From Arthrobacter globiformis (GTDB lineage: Bacteria > Actinomycetota > Actinomycetes > Actinomycetales > Micrococcaceae), in the NCBI RefSeq assembly GCF_030818015.1, contig NZ_JAUSZX010000001.1, positions 310,001 through 374,000 on the forward strand: 64,000 bases of DNA. The letters are read 5' to 3'. Every line of letters starts with the position of its first letter. Positions within the stretch are counted from its first letter, which is position 1. Both the position numbers and the translations under genes were made by a program. Shown here in pieces: positions 34,818-44,770 of this stretch. The notes beneath the pieces were generated by a model. It did no database searches. It was not told the origin of the DNA and worked only from the letters and a program-made list of their open reading frames with translations.

Positions 34818-35417
34818 GTGAATCCGACAGCAACCGCGACGAGTACGGTCTACAGCACCACAGATGACATTGTCCGCAACCTGTCCCTCGTCAGGGACGA
34901 GATCGCGGCCACGGCGGCCAAAATCGACGAACAGCAGGTAGCCGGTCTGGCACGCCACATCAGCCTGACAGGCCGCGTGTTCGTCGCCGGAGCGGGCCGA
35001 AGCGGCCTCGTCCTGCGCATGGCCGCCATGAGGCTGATGCACCTGGGCCTGAACGTCCACGTCGCCGGCGATACCACCACACCCGCCATCAGCTCTGGCG
35101 ACCTGCTCCTGGTGGCCTCCGGATCGGGAACGACCTCGGGAGTGGTCAAGGCAGCCGAAACAGCAGCGAAGGCCGGAGCGCGGATTGCCGCATTCACCAC
35201 CAACCCGGATTCGCCGCTCGCCGGACTTGCCGACGCAGTGGTGATCATTCCCGCCGCCCAGAAGACCGACCACGGTACCAGCGTTTCGCGCCAGTACGCC
35301 GGGTCGCTCTTCGAGCAGGTACTTTTCGTTGCTACCGAGGCCATTTTCCAGTCGCTCTGGGACAACGACGCCCAGCCGGCGGAGGAGCTGTGGCTGCGCC
35401 ACGCCAACCTCGAGTAA
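34818..35417 (+). CDS. hxlB: 6-phospho-3-hexuloisomerase
   Basis: 199 residues, SIS-domain isomerase converting D-arabino-3-hexulose 6-phosphate to fructose 6-phosphate. SIS features: FVAGAGRSGLVLRMAAMRLMH, the sugar-phosphate loop ASGSGTTSG and the C-terminal catalytic Glu/His region (TDHGTSVSRQ; FEQVLFVATEAIF). The GTG start is supported by GAAGGGA upstream and by the same start context before transketolase. The first eight residues VNPTATAT are the same as in that transketolase. Second enzyme of the RuMP pathway, 89 bp before the synthase. Confidence 0.92.
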   Translation: MNPTATATSTVYSTTDDIVRNLSLVRDEIAATAAKIDEQQVAGLARHISLTGRVFVAGAGRSGLVLRMAAMRLMHLGLNVHVAGDTTTPAISSGDLLLVASGSGTTSGVVKAAETAAKAGARIAAFTTNPDSPLAGLADAVVIIPAAQKTDHGTSVSRQYAGSLFEQVLFVATEAIFQSLWDNDAQPAEELWLRHANLE

Positions 35418-35506
35418 TCGCCAACCTCGGGTAACCGAGGCTTCCACTCTCAGACCGCCCGAATTTTCCACACCCATTGCAGTTCCCTTACAGAAAGAAA
35501 CAACAC

Positions 35507-36130
35507 ATGAAGCTCCAAGTTGCTATCGACCTCCTGACCACCGAAGCTGCCCTCGAACTGGCCGGCAAGGTTGCCGAATACGTGGACATCATCGAACTCG
35601 GCACGCCCCTGATCAAGGCCGAAGGGCTCTCCGTCATTACGGCCGTCAAGGAAGCCCACCCGGAGAAGATCGTTTTTGCTGACCTGAAGACGATGGACGC
35701 CGGCGAGCTCGAGGCCGACATCGCCTTCAAGGCCGGTGCCGACCTGGTCACCGTGCTCGGTGCCGCCGACGATTCCACCATTGCCGGTGCGGTCAAGGCA
35801 GCCAAGGCCCACAACAAGGGCGTCGTCGTGGACCTCATCGGCATCGAGGACAAGGTCACCCGTGCCAAGGAAGTCCGCGCGCTGGGTGCGAAGTTCGTTG
35901 AGATGCATGCCGGCCTGGACGAGCAGGCCAAGCCCGGTTTCGACCTGAACGGTCTGCTGCGCGCCGGTGCGGAAGCCCGGGTTCCGTTCTCCGTGGCCGG
36001 CGGAGTGAAGCTCGCCACCATCGCAGACGTCCAGAAGGCCGGCGCCGATGTCGCCGTCGCCGGCGGTGCCATCTACGGTGCAGCCGACCCCGCACTGGCC
36101 GCGAAGGAACTCCGCGCAGCCATCGTCTAG
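35507..36130 (+). CDS. hxlA: 3-hexulose-6-phosphate synthase
   Basis: 207 residues, orotidine-decarboxylase-like TIM barrel that adds formaldehyde to ribulose 5-phosphate. Seen: QVAIDLLT, VDIIELGTPLI, the catalytic FADLKTMDAG, TVLGAADD, VVVDLIG, HAGLDEQA and AGGVKL phosphate loop. Length is standard. ATG at 35507 follows CAGAAAGAAA, a weak ribosome site, so coupling to the upstream gene may matter. It defines this region as a formaldehyde fixation or detoxification cluster. Confidence 0.95.
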   Translation: MKLQVAIDLLTTEAALELAGKVAEYVDIIELGTPLIKAEGLSVITAVKEAHPEKIVFADLKTMDAGELEADIAFKAGADLVTVLGAADDSTIAGAVKAAKAHNKGVVVDLIGIEDKVTRAKEVRALGAKFVEMHAGLDEQAKPGFDLNGLLRAGAEARVPFSVAGGVKLATIADVQKAGADVAVAGGAIYGAADPALAAKELRAAIV

Positions 36131-36143
36131 GTCTCCGATTGAC

Positions 36144-36181
36144 GGTGGCGTCCCGCATCCTTACGGCCGCGGGACGCCACC
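36144..36181. terminator. Perfect 13-bp hairpin after the hexulose-phosphate synthase gene
   Basis: GGTGGCGTCCCGC (36144-36156) and GCGGGACGCCACC (36169-36181) pair perfectly around a 12-nt loop, 13 bp past the stop. No T run follows. It may weaken read-through into zwf or protect the 3' end of the hxlBA message. Confidence 0.6.
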
Positions 36182-36344
36182 GACGGAGTTAAGGCACAGC
36201 ACACGCCGAGGATGAGGGGCTGGCATATTTACGAGTCGCTCGACGATGCAGAAGCCTTGCTCGGCCGCACGCCCCAACCGCGAGCTAATTCTCTCGTGAC
36301 CGTCAGTCGACGGCGCAATGCCTGTCGAAAGTTAGAAGGCAACA

Positions 36345-37901
36345 ATGTCTGTTACTTACACTGATTCGCATGTGAGGTCCGGGCAGAACCCGCTCCGGGA
36401 TCCGCGCGACCGCCGGCTGTCCCGGGTGGCTGGACCATCGTCCCTGGTGCTCTTTGGCGTAACCGGAGACTTGGCACGCAAGAAACTTTTGCCCGCTGTC
36501 TATGACCTCGCAAACCGGGGTCTCCTGCCGCCGAGCTTTGCATTGGTGGGCTTCGGCCGGCAGAGGCGGACGACGGAGGACCTCACGGCCGCGATCAAAG
36601 AGTCCGTCAAGGCATACTCCCGGACCCCGTTTGATGAGGCGGTCTGGAACCAGCTTTCAGAGGGCATCCGGTTCGTTCAGGGCGAGTTCGACGACGACGC
36701 CGCCTTTGGGCGGCTTTCCGCCACTCTGGCCGAACTGGACGAGCAGCGCGGCACACGGGGAAACCACGCGTTTTACCTGTCGATCCCGCCGAAGGCCTTC
36801 GAGCAGGTCTGCCGGCAGCTGTCCAAGCACGGCCTGGCGGAGGCCGAGGGCGAGAAGTGGCGGCGGGTGGTCATTGAAAAGCCGTTCGGGCACGACCTCG
36901 AATCGGCCCGGCAGCTGAACGACATCGTGGAATCGGTGTTCCCGCAGGACGCGGTGTTCCGCATCGACCATTACCTGGGCAAGGAAACGGTGCAGAACAT
37001 CCTGGCGCTGCGCTTCGTCAACCAGCTGTTCGAGCCGTTGTGGAACGCCAATTACGTGGACCATGTGCAGATCACCATGGCCGAGGACATCGGCACCGGC
37101 GGCCGGGCAGGGTATTACGACGGCGTGGGGGCGGCCCGCGACGTGATCCAGAACCACCTGCTGCAGCTGCTGGCCCTGACGGCGATGGAGGAGCCGATTT
37201 CCTTCAACGCCGATGACCTGCGGGCGGAGAAGGAAAAGGTTCTCGCTGCGGTGAGGCTCCCGGAGGACCTGTCCACGCATTCGGCCCGCGGGCAGTTCGC
37301 CGGCGGTTGGCAGGGCGGGGAGCAGGTCCAGGGGTACCTGGAAGAAGAGGGCATCCCGGCCGACTCCACCACCGAAACCTATGCCGCGATCCGGGTGGAC
37401 ATCAACACCCGGCGCTGGAACGGGGTGCCGTTCTACCTGCGCGCGGGCAAGCGGCTGGGCCGCCGCGTGACGGAGATCGCGGTGGTCTTCAAGCGGGCAC
37501 CGAACCTGCTGTTCCGGGACCACGGCGACGACGATTTCGGCCAGAACGCCGTGGTGATCCGGGTCCAGCCCGACGAGGGCGCCACGATCCGGTTCGGGTC
37601 CAAGGTCCCTGGCACCCAGATGGAAGTCCGGGACGTGACCATGGACTTCGGCTACGGGCACTCGTTCACCGAGTCCAGCCCCGAAGCCTACGAGCGGCTG
37701 ATCCTGGACGTGCTCCTTGGCGAGCCGCCGCTGTTTCCGCGGCACGAGGAAGTGGAGCTGTCCTGGAAGATCCTGGACCCCTTCGAAGAGTACTGGGCCG
37801 GCCTGGGTGAACAGCCCGAGCCGTACGCGCCCGGCAGCTGGGGCCCGGCCTCGGCTGACGAGCTGCTGGCCCGCGACGGACGCACCTGGAGAAGGCCATG
37901 A
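36345..37901 (+). CDS. zwf: Glucose-6-phosphate dehydrogenase
   Basis: 518 residues. Cofactor loop LFGVTGDLARKK (37-48), active-site RIDHYLGK (206-213), and the NADP-side motif near EKPFGHD (178-184). Standard length. Start ATG at 36345 is 214 bp after the synthase stop. It supplies NADPH and 6-phosphogluconate; beside RuMP enzymes it would run the dissimilatory formaldehyde cycle, though the lactonase and 6-phosphogluconate dehydrogenase are not in this window. Confidence 0.95.
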   Translation: MSVTYTDSHVRSGQNPLRDPRDRRLSRVAGPSSLVLFGVTGDLARKKLLPAVYDLANRGLLPPSFALVGFGRQRRTTEDLTAAIKESVKAYSRTPFDEAVWNQLSEGIRFVQGEFDDDAAFGRLSATLAELDEQRGTRGNHAFYLSIPPKAFEQVCRQLSKHGLAEAEGEKWRRVVIEKPFGHDLESARQLNDIVESVFPQDAVFRIDHYLGKETVQNILALRFVNQLFEPLWNANYVDHVQITMAEDIGTGGRAGYYDGVGAARDVIQNHLLQLLALTAMEEPISFNADDLRAEKEKVLAAVRLPEDLSTHSARGQFAGGWQGGEQVQGYLEEEGIPADSTTETYAAIRVDINTRRWNGVPFYLRAGKRLGRRVTEIAVVFKRAPNLLFRDHGDDDFGQNAVVIRVQPDEGATIRFGSKVPGTQMEVRDVTMDFGYGHSFTESSPEAYERLILDVLLGEPPLFPRHEEVELSWKILDPFEEYWAGLGEQPEPYAPGSWGPASADELLARDGRTWRRP

Positions 37902-38968
37902 TCGTAGACCTGCCGAACACCACCACCTCGAACGTTTCCAAGAAGATCCAGTCCCTGCGCGAGCAGGGCGGCGTGATCGCCCTTGGCCGGGTCCTCACCC
38001 TCGTGGTGGTCACGAAATCCGGGCTCGAGGAAGAGGCGGTCGAGGCGGCTAATGAGGCCAGCCGCGAACACCCCTGCCGGATCATCGTGCTGGCTGCTGG
38101 TTCGCCGGATAAACCCACTCGCCTGGACGCGCAGATCCGGGTCGGCGGGGACGCCGGCGCGTCCGAGGTCATCGTGCTGCACGGCTTCGGTGAACTCGCC
38201 GAGGAAAGCGAGTCCCTCATCGCCGCGCTGCTGCTGCCCGACGCCCCGATCGTGGCCTGGTGGCCGCACGGGGCACCGAAGAATGCCAGCCAAACCTCTG
38301 TCGGCCGAATCGCGCACCGCCGAATCACGGACTCGGCGAACGAGGCCGAGCCTCAGGTGGCCCTGGAAAACATCCGGAACACCTACAAGGCAGGCGACAC
38401 CGACCTCGCCTGGACCCGGCTGACCAACTGGCGCATCCAGCTCGCCGCGGTCCTGGACCAGGCCGACTCCTCGCCCGTCACCGCCGTCACCGTCGAAGGC
38501 GCTTCAGACTCGCCCAGTACCATCCTGCTCGCGGCGTGGCTCAGGCAGGCGCTCGACGTACCGGTCACCATCGTCGCGGACCCCGCCGGCACCGGCATCC
38601 GCGGCGTCCAGCTGACCCGGACGTCCGGTGACATCCGGCTGTTCCGGCCTGGACTCAGTGTCGCCGAACTCACCCAACCAGGCCAACCCGCACAACGGAT
38701 CTCCCTCCCGCGGCGCAGCCTCCGCGACTGCCTCGCCGAAGAACTGCGCCGCCTCGACCCTGACGAAGTCTTCGGTGAAACGGTTCGTAGTCTGGCTGTT
38801 TCCAAGGTCCATCAAGAAGGTGGTTACAGGCAGGGCAACCCTGACCTGGACTCGTTCGTCTCGGAGCGCATCACCATCGACCAGATGGAAGAGGCCTTCG
38901 ACACGATGCACGAGGGCAAAGTCCTGCGCTCCGTCGTTGAAATCCAGTCCGCGAGGGCCTCAGCATGA
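37898..38968 (+). CDS. opcA: Glucose-6-phosphate dehydrogenase assembly protein OpcA
   Basis: 356 residues. MIVDLPNTTTSNVSKKIQSL is the usual OpcA opening, and LLLPDAPIVAWWPHGAP a family landmark. It assists G6PD oligomer assembly and activation in actinobacteria and cyanobacteria. Overlaps zwf by 4 bp. Its own stop overlaps an ATG that opens only a seven-codon frame (38965-38988), as if the next coupled gene had been removed. Confidence 0.93.
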   Translation: MIVDLPNTTTSNVSKKIQSLREQGGVIALGRVLTLVVVTKSGLEEEAVEAANEASREHPCRIIVLAAGSPDKPTRLDAQIRVGGDAGASEVIVLHGFGELAEESESLIAALLLPDAPIVAWWPHGAPKNASQTSVGRIAHRRITDSANEAEPQVALENIRNTYKAGDTDLAWTRLTNWRIQLAAVLDQADSSPVTAVTVEGASDSPSTILLAAWLRQALDVPVTIVADPAGTGIRGVQLTRTSGDIRLFRPGLSVAELTQPGQPAQRISLPRRSLRDCLAEELRRLDPDEVFGETVRSLAVSKVHQEGGYRQGNPDLDSFVSERITIDQMEEAFDTMHEGKVLRSVVEIQSARASA

Positions 38969-39132
38969 GCCTCAAAGTAGGCCACTAGCACCTCCGGATC
39001 GTCCTCAACGAAGCCCACCTCACACCACCTCACCGGCCGGGTCAACAACAACCACAACCGCACGACCCGCCAAACGGGTAGCCCGGGGGACGACGGCGTC
39101 ACCCCTTCGGATGCCGCCGGGTTCCTATACCA

Positions 39133-40401
39133 TCACCGCAGTCCGTGGCTATGTGCCAAGGCAATGGCCTCGGTGCGTGAGCCGACGTCGAGCTTCTTGA
39201 ACAGGTTCCGCACATGGAACTTGACCGTATTCTCGCTGATGCCCATCTTCGAGGCGATGGTGCGGTTGCGGTTTCCGGCGGCGAGGTGTTGGAGCACTTC
39301 GAGTTCCCGTGCGGCAAGGTTCCATCCGGCAACATCCCCGGCCGGGCGTGCCGGCAGGTCCAAGGGGAGCGAGACGAAGACGTCTGCACCCCAGCCTGGC
39401 ATGACGTCCATCCGCAACTGCCCGGTGAGCGCCTGGACCCGGCGGTCCAGACGGCTGATGCTCGGCGCGTCGGCGGCAAGTGCGCCACGGCCGTCGTCGC
39501 GCACGTTGATCAGCAGGTTTTCGCCGTCGCAGTCCCACTGCGTCCGGATTCTGCTGACCTCAGGTTGTTCCATCATGGCCAGCACGAGTCCGCGGACGAC
39601 TGCCCTTGCCGCGTGGGCAACTTCGCCGGGGAGGGCCCGTCCGTTCAGCGGCGGTTCGATGAACTCGGCCTCAATGCCGCTGTAGCCCGTGAGTGGTCGC
39701 AGGTCTTCCCGCAGGCGTTCGAAGGCTTTGGCAACGGGCTCTTCCACCAGGTCCGTCGTGCGGTCGCTGAGGGTGCGCAGCGCGACCAAAGCTTTGGCGG
39801 TGAGGTCTGTGGCGATCGTGCGGGCCTCTGCATTGTCCATTGAGGATGAGCGCAGGGCTGCAAGAAGGGTCTCCAGGGTGGTGGAATGCAGATCGGTCAG
39901 TTCCGCCGTCACGCGGATGCGTTCAGCCGAGGCCGCCCGGGATTCCAGCAGGTACGACGGCGGCGCATCGGCCACTTTCTCTTGGATCCGCTTCGCAGCG
40001 AGGCGCCACAGATATGCCACCAAGTCCAGGCCGGCGTTGTGCCCTGGATCGGACGGCTGAGGATCGGTGAGGACGAGGAGGGCCTGGCTGGAGGCGTGTT
40101 TCAGGGCGAGTGCGGACCGGGACCGGCCGGCAAGTTCGGCTTCCCCGAACCAGGGGGTCTCATCCGAAACGGAAGTGCGAAGCGCGTCCAGCTCGGCGAT
40201 GGAAACCCTTGAAATGATTTCTTCCGCACCCGCCTTCTTCTGCGGCCGCCCCGTGCAGTCTTCGGTGAAGATGACCAGTGCGCTGTTTCCCAGGTAGGGA
40301 AGCGTGGCATCACGTAGCCGCTCCGCTATCTGGGTCAGGGGAGCATCCGCGACTGCTGCCACGGAATGCAGCAACGGCCACGGCAGGTCTGAAACGGGCA
40401 T
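39133..40401 (-). CDS. LuxR-type regulator derived from a histidine kinase
   Basis: 422 residues in four parts: a poorly conserved sensor-like region (about 1-150), a helical segment at 155-215 that matches the HisKA_3 dimerisation domain (SAERIRVTAELTDLHSTTLE), an HATPase-like domain at 255-350 (VRDDGRG at 300-306; LDRRVQALTGQLRMDVMPGWG), and a LuxR/NarL HTH at 362-420 (LAARELEVLQHLAAG; ISENTVKFHVRNLFKKLDV). In kinases of this family the phospho-accepting His is in ELHD; here it reads ELTD. Start ATG at 40399-40401 has GAAGG 9 nt upstream; an ATG at 40440 has none. Divergent from transketolase, with the palindrome between them. Probably the formaldehyde-pathway regulator. Confidence 0.8.
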   Translation of the reverse strand: MPVSDLPWPLLHSVAAVADAPLTQIAERLRDATLPYLGNSALVIFTEDCTGRPQKKAGAEEIISRVSIAELDALRTSVSDETPWFGEAELAGRSRSALALKHASSQALLVLTDPQPSDPGHNAGLDLVAYLWRLAAKRIQEKVADAPPSYLLESRAASAERIRVTAELTDLHSTTLETLLAALRSSSMDNAEARTIATDLTAKALVALRTLSDRTTDLVEEPVAKAFERLREDLRPLTGYSGIEAEFIEPPLNGRALPGEVAHAARAVVRGLVLAMMEQPEVSRIRTQWDCDGENLLINVRDDGRGALAADAPSISRLDRRVQALTGQLRMDVMPGWGADVFVSLPLDLPARPAGDVAGWNLAARELEVLQHLAAGNRNRTIASKMGISENTVKFHVRNLFKKLDVGSRTEAIALAHSHGLR

Positions 40402-40471
40402 AGTGGACGCCTTCGTGGGCTGGTGGGTGGCTGCGCTCATTCGGACAGTTTAACGGCTACCCAGTCCTAAA

Positions 40472-40592
40472 GTGTAGTAAAAACCGTCAGAAAACAGTGT
40501 TACACCTACCCATTTGTTTCGGAAGCATGGGAGTCAACCGGAAAGCATCCGTGGCCTCTGCAGGCCGACGACCGAATCAAAGGGGATTAATC
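40472..40592 (+). promoter_or_regulatory. RuMP leader copy 2 with palindromic operator
   Basis: GTGTA (40472-40476) and TACAC (40501-40505) take the places of GGGTA and TACCC in copy 1, so a change in one arm is matched in the other. The region downstream matches copy 1 as described there, to the GTG at 40593 and 20 nt beyond. AAAGGGG at about 40579 is the ribosome site. The element lies between the LuxR-type regulator and transketolase and could serve both directions. Confidence 0.85.
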
Positions 40593-42749
40593 GTGAATCC
40601 GACAGCAACCGCGACTCGTATCGCAGACAGCACCACAGGTTCAACACTCGACTGGACGGCCGAGGACCAGCGCGCGGTAGACACCGCCCGTGTTTTGGCC
40701 GCGGACGCCGTCGAGAAGGTCGGCAACGGCCACCCCGGCACGGCGATGAGCCTGGCTCCGGCCGCTTACCTTCTGTTCCAGAAGCTGATGCGGCACGACC
40801 CGAAGAACCCGGACTGGATCGGCCGCGACCGCTTCGTCCTCTCCCCCGGCCACACGTCCCTGACGCTCTACATCCAGCTGTTCCTCTCCGGCTACGGCCT
40901 GGAACTGAAGGACCTTGAGGCACTGCGCACGTGGGGTTCGCTGACCCCGGGCCACCCCGAATACAAGCACACCGCCGGGGTGGAAATCACCACCGGCCCG
41001 CTGGGCCAGGGCCTGGCCTCCTCGGTGGGCTTCGCGTACTCCCAGCGCCGCATGCGCGGCCTGTTCGACGCCGATGCTCCCGCCGGCGAGAGCCCGTTCG
41101 ACCACACCATCTGGGTGATCGCTTCCGACGGCGACCTCCAGGAAGGCGTGACCTCCGAGGCGTCCTCCCTCGCCGGCCACCAGGAACTGGGCAACCTCGT
41201 GGTCATCTACGACGAGAACCACATCTCCATCGAAGACGACACCGACATCGCCTTCACTGAAGACGTCCTGAAGCGCTACGAAGCCTACGGCTGGCACACC
41301 CAGCGCGTGGACTGGACCAAGACCGGCGACTACGTCGAAGACGTCCAGGAGCTGTACTCGGCTTTGCTGGCGGCCAAGGCGGAAACCTCCAAGCCGTCCA
41401 TCATCTCGCTGCGCACCATCATCGGCTACCCGGCCCCGAAGAAGCAGAACACCGGCAAGATCCACGGCTCGGCCCTGGGCTCGGAAGAAGTGGCAGCATT
41501 GAAGAACGTCCTCGGCTTCGACCCCGGGAAGTCCTTTGAGGTGGACGAGGACGTGCTGGCCCACGCCCGCGGCGTCGTCGACCGCGGCGCCCACGCACGC
41601 AAGGAGTGGGAAGAGTCCTTCTCGGCCTGGCAGTCCGCCAACCCGGACGCTGCCGCCCTGCTGGAGCGCGTCGAGGCCCGCCAGCTCCCCGCCGGGCTCG
41701 AGGCCGCCCTGCCGGTCTTCCCGGCAGGCAAGGACGTTTCCACCCGCGCCGCTTCCGGCAAGGTCCTGAACGCCATCGGCCCGGTCATGCCCGAACTCTG
41801 GGGCGGCTCGGCCGACCTCGCCGAGTCCAACAACACCACGATCGAGGGCTCGCCGTCGTTCATTCCGGCCTCCCGCTCCACGGAAGCGTGGAAGGGCAAC
41901 CCGTACGGCCGGGTCCTGCACTTCGGTATCCGCGAGCACGCCGCCGCCTCGATCGTGAACGGCATCAGCCTGCACGGCAAGACCCGCGCGTTCTCCGGCA
42001 CGTTCCTGATCTTCAGTGACTACCAGAAGCCGGCGATCCGCCTTGGCGCCCTCATGGGCGTCCCGTCCATCTATGTGTGGTCGCACGACTCCATCGGCCT
42101 GGGCGAGGACGGGCCCACGCACCAGCCGGTGGAGCAGCTCGCTTCGCTGCGTGCGATCCCGGGTCTCGACGTCGTCCGCCCGGCCGATGCCAACGAGGTT
42201 GGTATCGCGTGGAAGACCATCCTGGAGAACCACGAGAACCCGGCAGGCATCGTCCTGACCCGCCAGAACGTCCCGACCTACGAGCGTGGCGAGGGCGCGG
42301 CCGAGGGTGACACCTTTGCTTCCCCGGCCGGTGTGGCCAAGGGCGGCTACGTGCTGGCCGAGGCATCCGAGGACGGCAAGACCGTGGACGCGCAGGTCAT
42401 CCTAATCGGCACCGGCTCCGAGGTCCAGCTGGCTGTCCAGGCCCGCGAAGCACTGCAGGCCGAAGGCATCGCCACCCGTGTAGTGTCCATGCCGTGTGTC
42501 GAGTGGTTCAACAAGCAGGACGCCGCCTACCGTGACGCTGTCCTGCCCGCAGCGGTCAAGGCCCGGGTGTCCGTCGAAGCCGGCCTTGCCCTGGGGTGGA
42601 AGGAATTCGTCGGCGACGCCGGCCGCTCCATCAGCCTCGAGCACTACGGCGCATCCGCCGACTACAAGCGCCTGTTCCAGGAATTCGGCATCACGGCAGA
42701 AGCGGTTACTGCCGCCGCCAAGGACTCCCTCGCCGCTGCAGCCAACTAA
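40593..42749 (+). CDS. tkt: Transketolase
   Basis: 718 residues, thiamine diphosphate enzyme. Landmarks: [48 protein letters not shown] (metal/ThDP binding), and in the middle domain [15 protein letters not shown] and [22 protein letters not shown] start at 40593 shares its context and the first eight codons with the hexuloisomerase gene. Regenerates ribulose 5-phosphate acceptors for formaldehyde fixation with transaldolase and epimerase that follow. Confidence 0.95.
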   Translation: MNPTATATRIADSTTGSTLDWTAEDQRAVDTARVLAADAVEKVGNGHPGTAMSLAPAAYLLFQKLMRHDPKNPDWIGRDRFVLSPGHTSLTLYIQLFLSGYGLELKDLEALRTWGSLTPGHPEYKHTAGVEITTGPLGQGLASSVGFAYSQRRMRGLFDADAPAGESPFDHTIWVIASDGDLQEGVTSEASSLAGHQELGNLVVIYDENHISIEDDTDIAFTEDVLKRYEAYGWHTQRVDWTKTGDYVEDVQELYSALLAAKAETSKPSIISLRTIIGYPAPKKQNTGKIHGSALGSEEVAALKNVLGFDPGKSFEVDEDVLAHARGVVDRGAHARKEWEESFSAWQSANPDAAALLERVEARQLPAGLEAALPVFPAGKDVSTRAASGKVLNAIGPVMPELWGGSADLAESNNTTIEGSPSFIPASRSTEAWKGNPYGRVLHFGIREHAAASIVNGISLHGKTRAFSGTFLIFSDYQKPAIRLGALMGVPSIYVWSHDSIGLGEDGPTHQPVEQLASLRAIPGLDVVRPADANEVGIAWKTILENHENPAGIVLTRQNVPTYERGEGAAEGDTFASPAGVAKGGYVLAEASEDGKTVDAQVILIGTGSEVQLAVQAREALQAEGIATRVVSMPCVEWFNKQDAAYRDAVLPAAVKARVSVEAGLALGWKEFVGDAGRSISLEHYGASADYKRLFQEFGITAEAVTAAAKDSLAAAAN

Positions 42750-42827
42750 CCCACAACGGCGCGCCCGCCCTCACCCGCACAGCGGCCTGTTCCGCGGGAC
42801 ATCCTCTTTCGAAGGAAGAAACAAGCC

Positions 42828-43949
42828 ATGACCAACGCAACACCCACCGCACTGCTGTCCGACGCCGGTTTGTCCATCTGGCTGGACGACCTCTCCCGCG
42901 AGCGGCTCGCCAGCGGCAGCCTGCAGAAGCTCATCGACCAGAAGAACGTGGTCGGCGTAACCACCAACCCGTCCATCTTCCAGGCCGCGATCACCTCCGG
43001 CACGGACTACGACGCTAAGATCGCCGAACTTGCCGCGCAGGGCGCCGGCGTCGAGGAGACGATCTTCGAGATCACCACCACCGATGTCGCCGATGCCTGC
43101 GACCTCTTCGCCCCGATCGCGGCTGCCACCAATGGCGTGGACGGCCGCGTCTCCATCGAGGTGGACCCCCGCCTGGCCTGGGACACCGCCGGCACCATCG
43201 CCGAGGCCAAGAACCTTTACAAGAAGGTCGACAGGGACAATGTCCTGATCAAGATCCCGGCCACGATTGAAGGCCTGGAGGCCATCACCGCGGTCCTGGC
43301 CGAAGGCATCAGTGTCAACGTGACCCTGATCTTTTCCCTGGAGCGCTACCGGGCCGTCATTAACGCATTCCAGGCCGGTCTGAAGCAGGCCGGGGAAAAC
43401 GGCCACGACCTGTCCAAGATCCACTCTGTTGCGTCGTTCTTCATCTCCCGCGTGGACACCGAAATCGACAAGCGCCTGGATGCGATCGGCACCAAGCAGG
43501 CCAAGGCCCTCAAGGGCCAGGCCGGCGTTGCCAACGCCCGCCTGGCCTACCAGGTGTACGAGGAGCTCTTTTCCACCAAACGCTGGGCAGTCCTGGCGGA
43601 GGCGGGAGCTCGCCCACAGCGCCCGCTGTGGGCCTCCACCGGTGTGAAGGATCCGGCCTACCCGGATACCCTCTATGTGACCGAGCTCGTCGCCGCCGGC
43701 ATCGTGAACACCATGCCGGAGAAGACCCTGGACGCGACCTTCGACCACGGTGTGGTCACCGGTGACACCATTACCGGCACCTACGCCGAAGCCAACACCG
43801 TCCTGAACGCCCTCGAACACCTCGGCATCTCTTACAACAACGTGGTCGCACAACTGGAATCCGAAGGCCTGGACAAGTTTGTTGCCAGCTGGAACGAACT
43901 GCTGGCCGACGTTAACGGCGCCCTCACCACCGCACGGAAGGCCTCCTAG
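42828..43949 (+). CDS. tal: Transaldolase
   Basis: 373 residues, the long actinobacterial transaldolase. [18 protein letters not shown] opening, [11 protein letters not shown], the Schiff-base Lys in [19 protein letters not shown] and [13 protein letters not shown]. Follows transketolase by 78 bp and AAGGAAG. Interconverts sedoheptulose 7-phosphate/glyceraldehyde 3-phosphate with erythrose 4-phosphate/fructose 6-phosphate in the regeneration branch. Confidence 0.95.
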   Translation: MTNATPTALLSDAGLSIWLDDLSRERLASGSLQKLIDQKNVVGVTTNPSIFQAAITSGTDYDAKIAELAAQGAGVEETIFEITTTDVADACDLFAPIAAATNGVDGRVSIEVDPRLAWDTAGTIAEAKNLYKKVDRDNVLIKIPATIEGLEAITAVLAEGISVNVTLIFSLERYRAVINAFQAGLKQAGENGHDLSKIHSVASFFISRVDTEIDKRLDAIGTKQAKALKGQAGVANARLAYQVYEELFSTKRWAVLAEAGARPQRPLWASTGVKDPAYPDTLYVTELVAAGIVNTMPEKTLDATFDHGVVTGDTITGTYAEANTVLNALEHLGISYNNVVAQLESEGLDKFVASWNELLADVNGALTTARKAS

Positions 43950-43976
43950 CCACCGCGCTATCCGTCATCCGTCCTG

Positions 43977-44009
43977 GCTGCGTGGAGACCCCTGCGGTCT
44001 CCGCGCAGC
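43977..44009. terminator. 14-bp hairpin between transaldolase and epimerase genes
   Basis: GCTGCGTGGAGACC (43977-43990) pairs with GGTCTCCGCGCAGC (43996-44009) with one G-T wobble and a 5-nt loop. No T run follows. It may act in RNA processing or partial termination before rpe. Confidence 0.5.
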
Positions 44010-44040
44010 TGGTCACCCAGATCACCGAAAGGCAGACATC

Positions 44041-44760
44041 ATGTCCATTTCACCCCTGAATTGCTGTATCAACCCCAGCATCCTCTCGGCCGACTTCGTC
44101 AACCTCGAAGCCGAGTTGGCCCGCATCAGCAACGCCGACGCCGTGCACGTGGATGTCATGGACAACCATTTCGTGCCCAACCTGACCATCGGCCTGCCCG
44201 TCGTGGAACGGCTGCAAAAGGTCAGCCCTGTGCCGCTGGACGCCCACCTGATGATTTCCAATGCCGACCGCTGGGCGCCCCAGTTCGCCGACGTCGGCCT
44301 GAGCTCGGTGACGTTCCACGTCGAGGCGTCCGACGCCCCCATCAAGCTCGCCCGAGAACTTCGCGCACGCGGGTCCAAGGCAGGCATGGCACTGCGCCCG
44401 GCCACCCCGGTGGAACCATACCTGGACATGCTCCCCGAACTGGACATGCTGTTGATCATGACGGTCGAGCCGGGCTTTGGCGGCCAGGCATTCCTGGACG
44501 TTGTGCTGCCTAAGATCCGCCGCGCCCGTGCGGCGGTCGAGGGTTCCGGGGTGAACGTAGCCATCCAGGTCGACGGCGGCATCACGGAAGAAACCATCAT
44601 CCGCGCGGCTGAGGCCGGCGCCAACGTCTTCGTGGCCGGATCGGCCGTGTACGGCAGGCCGTCGCCTGAGGACGCCATCGAGTCGCTGCGGGCAAAGGGC
44701 CAACTCGCTTTCGGCGCAACAACACCGCGCCCCGACGACGTCGTATTCCAGCAAGCCTGA
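44041..44760 (+). CDS. rpe: Ribulose-phosphate 3-epimerase
   Basis: 239 residues, TIM barrel. [17 protein letters not shown], the metal and catalytic site [29 protein letters not shown] and [14 protein letters not shown] at 44041 follows GAAAGGCA. Converts xylulose 5-phosphate from transketolase to ribulose 5-phosphate, the formaldehyde acceptor. Last intact gene of the cluster. Confidence 0.95.
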   Translation: MSISPLNCCINPSILSADFVNLEAELARISNADAVHVDVMDNHFVPNLTIGLPVVERLQKVSPVPLDAHLMISNADRWAPQFADVGLSSVTFHVEASDAPIKLARELRARGSKAGMALRPATPVEPYLDMLPELDMLLIMTVEPGFGGQAFLDVVLPKIRRARAAVEGSGVNVAIQVDGGITEETIIRAAEAGANVFVAGSAVYGRPSPEDAIESLRAKGQLAFGATTPRPDDVVFQQA

Positions 44761-44770
44761 AGGACCACTC

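Noticed and set aside
34456..34818. 121-codon rightward open frame in the gap before the RuMP genes
   Set aside because: No ribosome site, no recognisable domain, and it runs through the palindromic leader.
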